Source of the DNA: Zanthoxylum bungeanum
Taxonomy: Eukaryota; Streptophyta; Magnoliopsida; Sapindales; Rutaceae
DNA: 64,000 nt
Direction: 5' to 3'
NCBI GenBank assembly: GCA_019454045.1
Contig: SKCR01021094.1
Span: 185,552 to 249,551, forward strand
A program made the position numbers and the translations under genes. A model generated the notes under the pieces. It was not told where the DNA came from. It was given only the letters and a program-made list of their open reading frames with translations, and did not search any database. Below, one piece after another: positions 36,881 to 47,035 of the stretch; the stretch's first letter is position 1; every line of letters begins with the position of its first letter.

Positions 36881-39449
36881 GTCTTTCAGATATATATCAG
36901 TTTTCAGATACCAGATTTCCAGAAAACAGCTTTCAAAGATCTGATTTTAGAAATGGTTTTTAGAAAGCATATTTCAGAAAGAGAAGTTTTATAAAAGAGA
37001 TTTCAAGCGAAGTTTTCAGAAAAAGAGTTTTCATATAAGTTACTTCTGAAGTTTTGGTTTTAGAACCAAATGATTTTATGTCAGTATTCAGATTTTCGTC
37101 CACTCACTTAGATCGTACAACGATCTAACCCCCCACTCCCAGTTTTCTATGGTTACGGGTACTCTCGAATGACGAGTTCGGGAGGACGGATATTGATGCA
37201 GTCACTAGGGTTGGAGTCCACCAGTACGAGTCAGAGATAAAGTGAGAGTCCAGACAGAGTCAAGTAAAACTCATGTACTAGTATTTGAGTTATGTGTGGT
37301 CATTGTAAAAACATGTGTCTTTATGTATAAAGATATTGGAGTTAAGTTTGTATGTTAAGTTGTAAGTTTGGGCCACGGTCCCATATATACGATATATATA
37401 TTTAATTAAAGAAAATAGTATTAGTAAATGAATAGTAGTTATCAGAGTCAGAGGCTTATGGGGTTAGTACGGTCTATCCCATGTCGGTAACATCTCCCGA
37501 ATTGGGGATGTTACATAATCACACACAAATGCAAAAATAAAAATAAAACTAACTATAATAAAATCGTCATAGGAGTTACACATAATATTGTCATCAGATA
37601 ATGCTCAACAAAAAAAGGAAAGAAACTTCAAAGTACCCAACATAACTCAAATCTAAATTCTTGAATAAATCTTCTAAGCCAGACTCATAGTGTGTGTGAA
37701 AAGGTATGGTCACAGCTCGATCCATGAGTAAGCCAACTCAGTGGTTTCATCTTAAAAATTAGGATTTGATGGATCAAACTAACCTAGATATCTCAAAAGT
37801 GCTCTATATTTGCCTTTCTTTGGTCAGTATGATATTATTTTTCTCTCTTCTTATTTTTCAATACACCTACCCTTTAATGAAGTATTTCTCCTCATGGTGG
37901 TCCTAACGCTCGCCCATGGGTAGCTTCACGTTTATCGATTATAGATGGTTTAATTTTTTTTATTTATTATTCATTCTTTTTTTATTTCTTTCACTTTTTT
38001 TCCAACCATACCATAGATCATAACACTACCAAATGGAAATACACATCTAAGCAAACAGTCATTCATCGTCAAGTAATTTCTTCAACTAGTCAGTTTTTTA
38101 ACTACATAGGCTCTTACTGCTAGAGACCTACTATTAAGTGCTTACGAGTCTAACCTAGATCACCTACTCAAGGCATCAGATAAAAGTCAATTTGGGCAAT
38201 TATCATTTCCTAAGATTTTATCCTAAAGCAAACGAACTCATCATTCAGACTATGCTTTACTACCACATGACTAAAAAACAAATTCAAAGATTTTTTTGAA
38301 TTTTTTTAATAAATAATAGGAATTAACACTAATATGCGCACACACTCCCAAACTTACAATTTACATTGTCCAAATGTAAAATAAGCATAAATGAAAAAGT
38401 GTAAGGAACAACACTACCATGCATGAAGTAGATGAGGCTCTTGGTGGTCAGATTTTGGTGGCGTATAGAGTACGAGTTGTGATAGTACCTGTATAGATAA
38501 ACATGCAAACTAATAAACACGCAAAGAGCACACAATAAAATAAAACTAAATTAAAGACAATAAAAATTAAACTCGTGGGTTGCCTATCTGTTGCTGATAT
38601 GTTTAACGTCTTCAGCTATATGGTTTGCAATATCTTCTTTCAAGGAGACTTCAATGTAGCTTTAGATTTCTTAGATAGGACAATACCATGTGCACTACTG
38701 TTCAAGCTCATCTTCTAACCATGAGATGGCAAATAAAAATCATTTCCACTTTGTGCTCCCGCCATATTGTTCAACCTTTTTGCTTTATAAGGTCTTGAAT
38801 GGAATATTAGATCATCATATGGTCTCGTATGATACTTGACTTTGAATGGTTATGCCATTCTGTCATGTTTATAAGCGATATCCATGATGCTAGCTTCCTT
38901 ATGGTGTGATGTGTACTCTTGTGTCATGAGATTTTCAATAGGCTCACACAACTGCTCTTACATAACTCATTGGTCCACCACTTTCTCTTAGATGTGCTTT
39001 CGAATTTCTTTGTTTAGCTCTTCATCAGACATTTGCACAATACATGCTCTAAGATCTTGATATGACACCTCAGTATTTATATATGGCTCTTCCTATGTCC
39101 CCTCTACGGTATCCTTATGAGTCTCTCGATTCCATGGTCTTCTTCAGTGTCACCTGACAGTGTCCCTTAAGGTTTTGTAGCTCTAGTTAACGGCTAGTTG
39201 TCTTATTTAGTCTTCCAATATTTTCAAAGATTTGGCATAGCTTTGTACCATTACTTCAATTCTAATTATATTATTTGTGTTTTCCTTGTTCACCTTAGTT
39301 GCAAGCTTGTTCAGCTCGCCCGTCGACATAAGCAGTTCCACCACGGATGGTTTTGATTCTTGGAGAAATTCTTGTGCGTGTGGTGGGTAGAAGGGATATA
39401 ATGATTTAGTAGGATATGCGGGACCTTCATTGTTGAGCCATGTAAAATT

Positions 39450-39716
39450 TTAATGGTTTTGACACCCTGGATTATAGTTGAATATGCAATGATCACTTAG
39501 GTGGTTGCCTCCAAATATCTCACATATCATCATTGTACTCTCAAAGGCTTGAGTATACATAGTGTTACTTCTCTCTGCCATCCATTGATAGTTGTTGGTC
39601 AGAACAACAGGTCTCAGAAAATCGTACTGTGTTTCATCATCGAAAAGGGGTGTAACATCACCTCTTATAATTCTTAATGCCTCAAATGCCCAATGGTACT
39701 CCATTATTTTGACCAC
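39450..39716 (-). pseudogene. Possible gag scrap of F
   Basis: An open frame of 88 codons with no motif that I recognise. It begins near the primer site (39816-39832), where gag is expected, and breaks off at 39450. An assignment to gag rests on position only. It is followed by about 1.9 kb without any recognisable coding region (37516-39449). Confidence 0.3.
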
Positions 39717-39815
39717 CTGAAAAAAAAAGAAAAAAAAAAAAAAGAAAAATGGAGGGGTATTTAGCTAAACAAGTAGATTGGTGTCCTAATATTAATAAAG
39801 AAAAATAAATTAAAT

Positions 39816-39832
39816 CCCCGACAACGGTGACA
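39816..39832 (-). other. Primer-binding site of F (Asp-tRNA type, decayed)
   Basis: The minus strand reads TGTCACCGTTGTCGGGG against TGGCGCCGTTGCCGGGG in G (52420-52436). Three differences fit C-to-T or G-to-A changes. It lies six bases from the LTR end at 39839. Confidence 0.65.
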
Positions 39833-39838
39833 AAAACT

Positions 39839-40398
39839 TGATCGCGATTTTATAAATCTAGCATACAAGCGCATGTATTACTCAAGTAATAAAGTGACAA
39901 AAAGTTGGATATCATACTTACAATGACTTAATATTTATCTTATTAATATCACGATTAACATACTTAAATTAAACTAAACTATTGAGATGGAAATCTGGTT
40001 TAATTGATGTAATTGGAAAGTAAATAACGAACAAATAACATTTTTTGAAGAAACCTTATAAGATAAAAGAACCTAGAATTGTAACTTCACCTAAGCACGC
40101 ACACAATGGATTCATGTACTTTCCATTCAATTGGGTTGTTATTACTAATTTTTAACCTAAAACACTAAATTATTCACAAGCCTCTTTCGATGATCATGCA
40201 AATATATTTAGAATAAATCAATTAACTATATGTCTATCTTAATTAAATTAAATCGAATTCATTAAGGTCAAGTTCTAAAAATTACTATGCAGGCCCTGTA
40301 GGTATATGTCTATCCTGAAGGAAAATATATTCAACGAATAAATCACACGCTATTATTTCCACGACTAACCCAAATTCCTTCTGTCGAGTTCCTATGGA
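39839..40398 (-). repeat. LTR of F, left piece
   Basis: It shows the same order of blocks as the Athila-type LTRs (for example 'catgtctatcttaattaaat', 'ggtatatgtctatcctgaag' at about 40300), but strongly diverged. It continues at 55555 after H. Confidence 0.6.
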
Positions 40399-43223
40399 TG
40401 TACCAAGACTATTTTTATAATATCCTGAATATTTTTCGGAACAGTTCTGGAGATTTCTAAATTGAAGTTTAGAATTTTGAACTGAATGATATTCGGAAAT
40501 AAGACTTTATGTGTTGAAATATAGATCAGAACGTTTTAAAGTGAAGCTTTATTGTATTAGTAAATACTTGGTTTCGAGAACCGGTTACGCGATTTTTGAT
40601 TTTATTATTATACGTATAAAAGTTTCTTATTCCGGCTAAAAATATAGTAAACGAACTCCGATTGACCATATTCTAGAACCATCAGACTCATTTTTTCTAA
40701 GACGAACAACTTTCATGTTGAATACTTTTCGAAATTTACATCGGAAGGGTTTCAAAAATATTTCGGAGGAAGCCCTATGACATGGGCCTGATTGTAAATT
40801 CACGGGGTCTGAACTTAAATTTTAGAAATTTTTCTATAAATACCCTCAAGTTTCAGAAATCTCAAAAAAAAAAACAAAAGCTTCAAAACCCACTCATCCT
40901 ACCACTTCATCTCTAAATCACGTTTATGATGATTTTATAGCGTCGGTGGCCTGCTGACATTGGTGGCCGGCGGCAGCCCCGGATCATCGGCAAACAGCCG
41001 CAGGAGAGAGAGAAATATGCCCACATGGGTATTTGATTTCGGCTTCTAGCTTTATTTCACGACCTTAGGCAGCTACCAAATCGAAGCTCTCGAAGAGTAC
41101 TACAAGTTGACGATGATGGATTTTCCATTTCGTGCACAGTTGCATGTGAAACGAGGGAGAAAGATTCAGATGAATATTGACCCATGGTGAATAGTATCTC
41201 TGATTGGAATTCCGTCGAATCCAAGACGTTCGTGGGATCGTTTAGTGTCCGTATATGCCTTCGAAATCTCGACTTGACTTCGACCATGGGTGCTCGTGAA
41301 TCTAGGTAAGTAACTCATGCGATGAGAGCTTAATTGGTAAATTCGTGTTTTGAATATACATATATATTTATGTAGATGATTAATATGTTAGGTTAAAAAA
41401 AGGATAGTTAAGAAGTAGTTTGAGAAGGAGTTCAATGCTATATTTGGTTAAGTGAAACGACTATCGCATGTATGGCTTTTGTTATTACCATGATATAAAG
41501 TGAGAGGTTTAATGATATTAATGTATGTATGTATGTATTGATGTGTTTTGAATTGAAATGTTTGATAAGCTTAATGTCTATGTATATGTATGAATGTACG
41601 TAAAGGTATGGACCTGTAATGATATGAAATTGTGTATGTGAATGAATATGAAAATTTATAAGTATATGAGTATGTATTCGTAGATGCATATGATGTTAAT
41701 ATATGTAAAGGTTGGGTATACAGAATCGATAAATGGAACAAGTCATAATCTCTGATTTGGTGTTAGCTTAGGTATATGTACTCTATATGAGTAAGTTGTT
41801 ATTTTCATATACATGTAAATTATTTGTATAGAAATTGGAATGGTTAAGTGAGATAATGAAGGAATATAAGCTAAGTTCTCCTCGAATGGATACGTTTATT
41901 TGGTAAAGATACTATAGCAAATGTTTCTAGATGGAAATTCTAAAAATGAATTTGTTTGATCATTAAAATAAAATATTTGAGGACTATTAAAGATATGACA
42001 TTTAAATTCGTAGTAAAATGTATTTTCTTATGTTTGAAACATATGTATGTATATGAATGTTTGAACGATGTTTTGGAGTGTTTTTCATGGATGTACTTGT
42101 GTATGAGAAGTTGTGTGATGAGTTTGGTATGCCATGATATGTATGCATGTATGTATGTTTGATTGGTTGGTGTTCTCATGGTATAATAGTCGAGTTGGTT
42201 AGGAATTCGTTCGGACGGAATTCATCTCATATCAATTCTAAAATAAGTAATGAGTCACGTACGAGCATTGTATGTGTAAGCCAGCCAGCCATATGTATGT
42301 TGACCGGTGCTTACACACGCGTAAAACGCAAGCGCACGTATCGTTCAAGTAGTATAAAAAGTATCAATCCCACGAGGACTTAATACCTAAGCTATTAATT
42401 TATTGAGGTCAAATGATTACTAGAATCTAACAGGTTGATTGATTGATTTGCAATGGTGACGATTCTAAATTTAAAAGCAAGTAAATAAAATTGTCGAAAG
42501 TAGGTGTTTAAGAAAATTCAATGTTAAAAATTATCTAGGGTTGTGATTTCTTCCAATATCAATTTAAAGATGAAGTGGTTATTTTATAGTTGGGCAATAT
42601 ATTGATTTATTAAACTGGAACACTAAATTATGTGAAAGCATCTGTCGATGGTCAGACACAAATACCCAGTTTAACCCAATTGAACCATATGTCTATGTCA
42701 ACCAAATTATCTGGATTGATTAAGTTTAAGTTCCAATTATGGCTACCCCCACCCGACAGGTATATGTCTATCCCGTAAGGAAATCTATTAAAGGGTTATC
42801 TATCATCAAGGAAGATCGTGGGCTATTGAGTCTAAGGTTTTAAACTTAAAATCCTTTTGTCTAGTTCATTTTAAGTTTACCTAATCAATTTTATTAATGG
42901 TCAGTTAATAAAAAGCATTAAGATTAAGACTCAATAAATAAATCTTTATAATACCCAAACTATAATCTAACCCTTATAAACCAGTGATATTGAAATTTAT
43001 CACAACCCCAGATAACTAAATTAGTTACAATACATAACTAGGGCTAGTAAAAATTTAAAAGTAAAAGACATAAAGTAAAAATGCTGAAAAGTAATTGCGG
43101 TAAAGTAAAATGCTGAAAAGTAAATTACAATAAAATAAAATGCTAAGGTAAAATGAATTACTTTTACTACTACTAATTTAGATATCTCCCATAAAATAAT
43201 ATATAAACTTGTGATAATATTTT

Positions 43224-43510
43224 ACCAACCGACCAATCTGGCGGTATCCTGAATAAGTCAAATTAAGTCCAACCAGCCATATAGGCGGTAATATTTGTCC
43301 ATAATCCAGCCATAAAGGCGGTACCAAAATAAAATTACCAACCGACCAATCTGGCGGTATCCTTGATTAGTCAGGTTTAAACCAACAGAAAATAAATTTA
43401 CCACCGACCAATATAGCGGTATCCTTGATTAGTCAGGTTTAAACCAACAGAAAATAAACTTACCAACCGACCAATATAGCGGTATCCTTGATTAGTCAGG
43501 TTTAAACCAG
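43224..43510. repeat. 'accgaccaat' array in the left LTR of G
   Basis: About five units with 'accgaccaat.t.gcggtatcc' plus 'ttgattagtcaggtttaaac'. In minus orientation it lies about 300-550 bases downstream of the TATA box, so it is within the transcribed leader. Confidence 0.85.
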
Positions 43511-43801
43511 ATTAGTAAATATATTATTTTTAAGGGAGATTAATCTAAATAGTAACAGTAAAAGAATTACCTTTCACCCTAGCTGGGGAAGTTACCTCCT
43601 CATGGTAAATAATAAAAACTGTAAAAAGTAAATAAAGTAAATTATTATTATTACAAAAAGTAATTAAAATTAAATTACAAAACTTAAATTAAAAGAACTA
43701 GAGAGAGAAACTCCCTATTTACATAAAAGAAATGAGAGAGAATGTGTGTGTAACTAAAACTGAAATGTCGAGCTCAATTTATAGGCCTCGGTAGGCTCTG
43801 G

Positions 43802-43836
43802 GCGTCGCGACGCCAAGCCAGCATCGCGACGCTGGA
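43802..43836. promoter_or_regulatory. GC-rich palindromes upstream of the TATA box in G's LTR
   Basis: GGCGTCGCGACGCC is a perfect 14-bp palindrome at 43802-43815. A second, 'agcatcgcgacgct', follows at about 43820-43833 (one mismatch). In the right LTR both are perfect (about 53998-54011 and 54016-54029). They are 20-60 bases upstream of the minus-strand TATA box. Confidence 0.6.
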
Positions 43837-44125
43837 ACAGTTCGATGTGGCACGCTGAGGAGGCGACACGTGGCAAGGCGGCTGACTGTTAAAGCGACAC
43901 GTGGCGAGGCGGCTAAGACTCAATTATTGTGATGACGTTGGAAATTACCAAAATGCCCTTTTTCGCCAATTTTCACTGTTTTGCTCCAAATCACCTCCAG
44001 AATGTCCTGAAACTTTATTTATCTACAAAATAACACAAAACACATCAAAACATTCACAAAACTCAAGAAACTATACAAAATTAGGTTAAATGAGTGGGAA
44101 ATAGTGATATAAATATCACTCATCA

Positions 44126-44141
44126 CACCCCCAAACCTAAC
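44126..44141 (-). other. Polypurine tract of G
   Basis: The minus strand reads GTTAGGTTTGGGGGTG directly before the LTR start TGATGAGTGA. Confidence 0.8.
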
Positions 44142-45452
44142 ATTTTGCTAGTCCTCGAGCAAAATACAGAATAAAATAACATAATAAAATTTAACTAAGC
44201 AACTTTCGTAGGGATCACAGTTGCATAACATATGCAATAAGCCTTTAAAGCCCTAGGTGTCCCTAGTGGACGAGTTGTAGTCTTGTGAGGGTTTACAACA
44301 ATGATACCCGCAAACATTTTACAAAAGTAAAATGGTAGTGAAACTAATGCACACAAAAGCAAAAAGACAAGAGAAAGAGAATAAAGTAGTTAGTGACTAA
44401 TCATGTGAAACTTCTACTCCAAGTTACTAGTTGTTTTGTTCCTTTTTAAATTACTAAATAAGTAAATTCTCCGATTATTTTTACCATTCTTCATATACAC
44501 AGTCAACAAAATATTAAACAACTCATTTTGCCCACAACAGTCATAAGTGCAGTTGATAAGAGAGTAATATTTTTGTCCTAAAGTTCTATCAGATTCACAC
44601 CTTTTTGTAGCAATGGAATAATTTTTCTGATTTTTCTGATTTTTTCTTTGAATTCTGATTTTATTATTTATTTATATACAATATCTTCCGTCTATGTAGC
44701 GAGTGTTGGGTCGGTGACTCCCAAACCAGTTGGCTTTAGGGCACCATGTGTTAAGATACCCCTACGGACTTAATTACTCAGACTTCAGATATATATATAT
44801 ATATATTTGCAGCATCTTTGATCCATGTAGCAAGCTTTGGGCCAGTGACTCCCAAACCAGTTGATTTTAGGGCACTAGGTGTTAAGACACCCCTACGGAC
44901 TTAATAACTCGGATCTCAGATATTTTTTTTTACTCCATTGCTTTATGAGATGTTTCCTCCAATTAAACTAGAGCAGTGAATATTACCAACTTTTCAATTT
45001 TAGCTCATGTCCGTATGTTACTATGCATGTTGATAATACCTGTCTCAAATGAGCATATGAAGATCTATTTTAGTCAGTATTATGGAGAATTCACAAATTA
45101 AATAATTCAAAATGAAATAAACAAAAATTAACTTGTTTCAAAATAAATGGTTTGAAATACGTCTCAGAAGTGGAAACTCCTTACTCGGCTATTTCTTACC
45201 AATTTCACATTTTAGTCAAAATAAAAAAAAATGCAAAATATTTTTGTAATTTTTGAAAATTTTTCAATTTTTTTGTATTTTTCGAAAAATTTTGACTAAA
45301 AATAAAAATAAACACAACACACAGATTAAAAACAAGGTACTAATCAACTAATTTCCTCCCCCAAACCTAAATGAGACATTGTCCCCAATGTCTTAAACAG
45401 TAAAAGGAGAGTTAAGAAAGTCGTACCTGATTAATTGAAATTTTACAGAAAA
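44142..45452 (-). other. Non-coding 3' region of G
   Basis: No gene seen. It contains a two-copy tandem repeat (44690-44925) and a conserved stretch near 45360-45400 that reads 'gacattggggacaatgtctc' on the minus strand. Both recur in Z (1-1285). It separates the LOG stop codon from the 3' LTR. Confidence 0.75.
44690..44925 (-). repeat. Two-copy tandem repeat in the 3' region of G
   Basis: Copies of about 125 bp with 'gactcccaaaccagttg', 'agggcac.a.gtgttaaga' and 'cccctacggacttaat'. This is the inverse of 497-722 in Z. Confidence 0.8.
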
Positions 45453-46106
45453 TTAAAGGTTAAGATCCAGATTAATCCGACGCCTCTTACCACGATCGTC
45501 CTCGGACCAATTTATCTTTGAAAAGATAGGGTCAACCTTTGGTTCATAAGCTATGAGTTGGTCAATTAGATCCGGGGCAGTTCTGGCAGTAAATAGGAGT
45601 TCTTTCATAGGCTTTGACACGAACCCATTTCTTCGAGCATCATGAAAAAACACACAAAGAAAATCATAAAATCCTTCAACGTTGTACAGTCCAAGTGGTT
45701 TCTGGTGTATGTTCAGGTTCGCCCAAGATAGTACTATAAAAATTTCCTCCAATGTGCCCAAGCCACCTGGCAAAGCAATAAAAGCATCAGCACGATTAAT
45801 CATTTCTACCAATCGTTCAGACATATCTGGCACGATCAGTTCTTCTCCATTTGTTGGTTCAATAAGATTTGCCTCTGCCAAAGGTTTTGGGATGATTCCC
45901 AAAACGTGACTGCCTCCTTCCTGTACAGCTTTTGAAACGATCCCCATTAGTCCAAGATTGCATCCGCCATATATTAAGTGCATATTCCTTACAGCTAAGA
46001 CTCGACCCAATTCCTGTGATGCCTCTACGTATTGTGGTTTAACACCAACACTACTACCGCAAAACACACAGATGTTTTCAACTCGTCTTCTTGAAGTGGC
46101 TTCCAT
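45453..46106 (-). CDS. LOG-like: LOG-type cytokinin riboside 5'-monophosphate phosphoribohydrolase, carried by element G
   Basis: 217 codons, ATG at 46104-46106, uninterrupted. LOG enzymes cut ribose 5-phosphate from cytokinin nucleotides and release active cytokinin in one step. Visible family marks: ICVFCGSS at residues 12-19, YGGCNLGLMG at 47-56, R98 in DMSERLVEM, and PGGLGTLEE at 113-121 with the catalytic Glu at 121. In the Arg-containing block the usual Lys after Arg is Leu (residue 99), and YGGG is YGGC, so activity is likely but not certain. The length is usual for plant LOGs. Unusual is the C-terminus: KRRR (207-210) and LDLNL (213-217), a basic run and an EAR-like tail. Host LOG genes have several introns; this one has none, which fits capture from a spliced mRNA. 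It lies after integrase, in the env position, on the element's own strand, 247 bases behind the Cys-rich frame. It is the only long undamaged reading frame in the window besides the integrase core. Confidence 0.93.
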   Translation of the reverse strand: MEATSRRRVENICVFCGSSVGVKPQYVEASQELGRVLAVRNMHLIYGGCNLGLMGIVSKAVQEGGSHVLGIIPKPLAEANLIEPTNGEELIVPDMSERLVEMINRADAFIALPGGLGTLEEIFIVLSWANLNIHQKPLGLYNVEGFYDFLCVFFHDARRNGFVSKPMKELLFTARTAPDLIDQLIAYEPKVDPIFSKINWSEDDRGKRRRINLDLNL

Positions 46107-46149
46107 GTTTTACTCTGGATGTCTTCAAAAGTGCAATGATGAGTTGAAT

Positions 46150-46185
46150 TTATAATACCTGAAAAGGGTGAGTAAAATAATAGCA
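46150..46185 (-). promoter_or_regulatory. Candidate 3' splice site before the LOG frame
   Basis: The minus strand reads TTTTACTCACCCTTTTCAG, with the AG at 46160-46159, then GTATTATAAATTC. This is a pyrimidine-rich acceptor of plant type. An exon starting at 46158 would leave a 52-base leader before the LOG ATG. The following TATAAAT could alternatively be an internal promoter. No donor is assigned. Confidence 0.4.
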
Positions 46186-46353
46186 CTAGTACCTGCCAAA
46201 TGACAATTATTGTTAAACAGTAAAATAAATCGTGATAGTCAAAAAAGTCTGGATCCTGTCGGAGAAAATATAAGAAAACAACAAAACAAATTACAATTAT
46301 TAGGAAAAGACAAGAGATATAATATTTACAATAATTTATAGCTTGATTGACGT

Positions 46354-46902
46354 CTATGCGTCAGGGACAAGCTTCCCATCCAATTTTCTTATAAATTGGC
46401 AAACAGGGTCTTTTTGAGTCAGATTCCCAAGACTTAATTGTTGTCTTTCTTTTTGATATTGTGTATGTAATTTGCGAAAGGCTATGTGAACATATCCATT
46501 GGGATGCGTCTCAAGAGTCGAAGATATATTATCTAAAGACTCCTTACTCAAGCCACCCATAATGAATTTAATTTTGTCTTCGCGATTATCAGACACCATT
46601 CCTAAAGAACGACAACGAGTATTGCAATTCCATCGTGCACATTTGTAACAAACACTCATTTGCTTAGCTCTACGTTTCTTTGCATAGGTGCTTCTTCCAA
46701 AACCAGGCAGATGTGAAATAAAAGATTCAGAAGACTCACCTGCCAATCAAACCCGTGCTTCAATTACCCAACGAATATCATTAGGAACACCATGGATTGT
46801 CAGTAATCTCATTCGTTCCAAGCGAGCTTTGTAAACTTTCATCAAAGATTTTTTAGGGAGAGAAGGAAATTGCTTGTGAAGATTTGCAAGAGTTTCTTCC
46901 AT
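46354..46902 (-). pseudogene. Cys-rich, basic accessory ORF of G, possible viral nucleic-acid-binding protein relative
   Basis: The ATG is at 46900-46902. 51 codons follow to a TGA at 46747-46749, and the same frame continues directly for 130 codons to 46354. The first part contains helical, basic sequence and the block HGVPNDIRWVIEA. The second part has GRSTYAKKRRAKQ followed by C-x2-C-x4-C-x3-C (Cys codons between 46650 and 46612). A basic GRS..A..RRA block before a small Cys cluster is a mark of the cysteine-rich nucleic-acid-binding proteins of plant flexiviruses such as carlaviruses; the spacing of the cysteines here is shorter than I would expect there. An unrelated zinc-finger origin is possible. 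The single stop may be a recent mutation or a readthrough site. Neighbours: integrase ends 134 bases upstream, LOG starts 247 bases downstream. Confidence 0.5.
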
Positions 46903-46909
46903 CTTGAAA

Positions 46910-46935
46910 TGGCTGGAAAAACTAAACACACCAAA
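46910..46935 (-). promoter_or_regulatory. Candidate 3' splice site before the Cys-rich frame
   Basis: The minus strand reads GTGTTTAGTTTTTCCAG with the AG at 46914-46913, ten bases before the ATG at 46902. It suggests a spliced subgenomic mRNA like those used for env-position genes in retroviruses. This is inference; no donor is assigned. Confidence 0.4.
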
Positions 46936-47035
46936 TTAAATCACACCAAATTACAAAATAAACACAAATTACATGGGTTGCCTCCCTGCGAGCGCTAAGT
47001 TTAAGAGTCGTCAACTAGACTTGACTTCCTGAACG

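Larger units (their letters stand above)
33850..37515 (+). mobile_element. Chromovirus-type gypsy remnant E: 3' tail and LTR
   Basis: A decayed internal tail (33850-34913), polypurine tract and a complete LTR. Near 34625-34720 one can read, with breaks, a block of the type VLRKIENPICLLVKWK, matching the C-terminal integrase/chromodomain region of chromoviruses. The polypurine tract and the TGTAAC...GTTACA ends fit that group. RT and gag are missing. Whether the 5' side was deleted or is elsewhere cannot be seen. Confidence 0.6.
34933..37515 (+). repeat. LTR of E
   Basis: About 2.58 kb from TGTAACGACC to GGATGTTACA. It contains a TA/CA microsatellite, a GAA-rich stretch (35450-35500), a pair of 'gcgtcacgacgc'-type motifs (35930-36035) and a repeat array (36570-36880). 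Confidence 0.75.
42301..44125 (-). repeat. 3' LTR of G
   Basis: 1,825 bp with ends TGACCGGTGC...CACTCATCA in plus orientation. It is one unit of the 'accgaccaat' array shorter than the other LTR (1,880 bp). A TATA box (minus strand) lies at 43777-43783. Confidence 0.92.

Noticed and set aside
40390..40405. Target duplication for H
   Set aside because: The five bases before 40399 (atgga) do not match those after 55554 (gtttt). The start of H stays uncertain.
45453..46106. LOG as an ordinary host gene disrupted by repeats
   Set aside because: It lies between G's integrase and polypurine tract, inside an exact 5-bp duplication, on the element's strand and without introns. An independent host gene at this place is very unlikely.
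45682..46155. Plus-strand frames opposite LOG
   Set aside because: They are shadows of the LOG coding strand, without a start context or domain.
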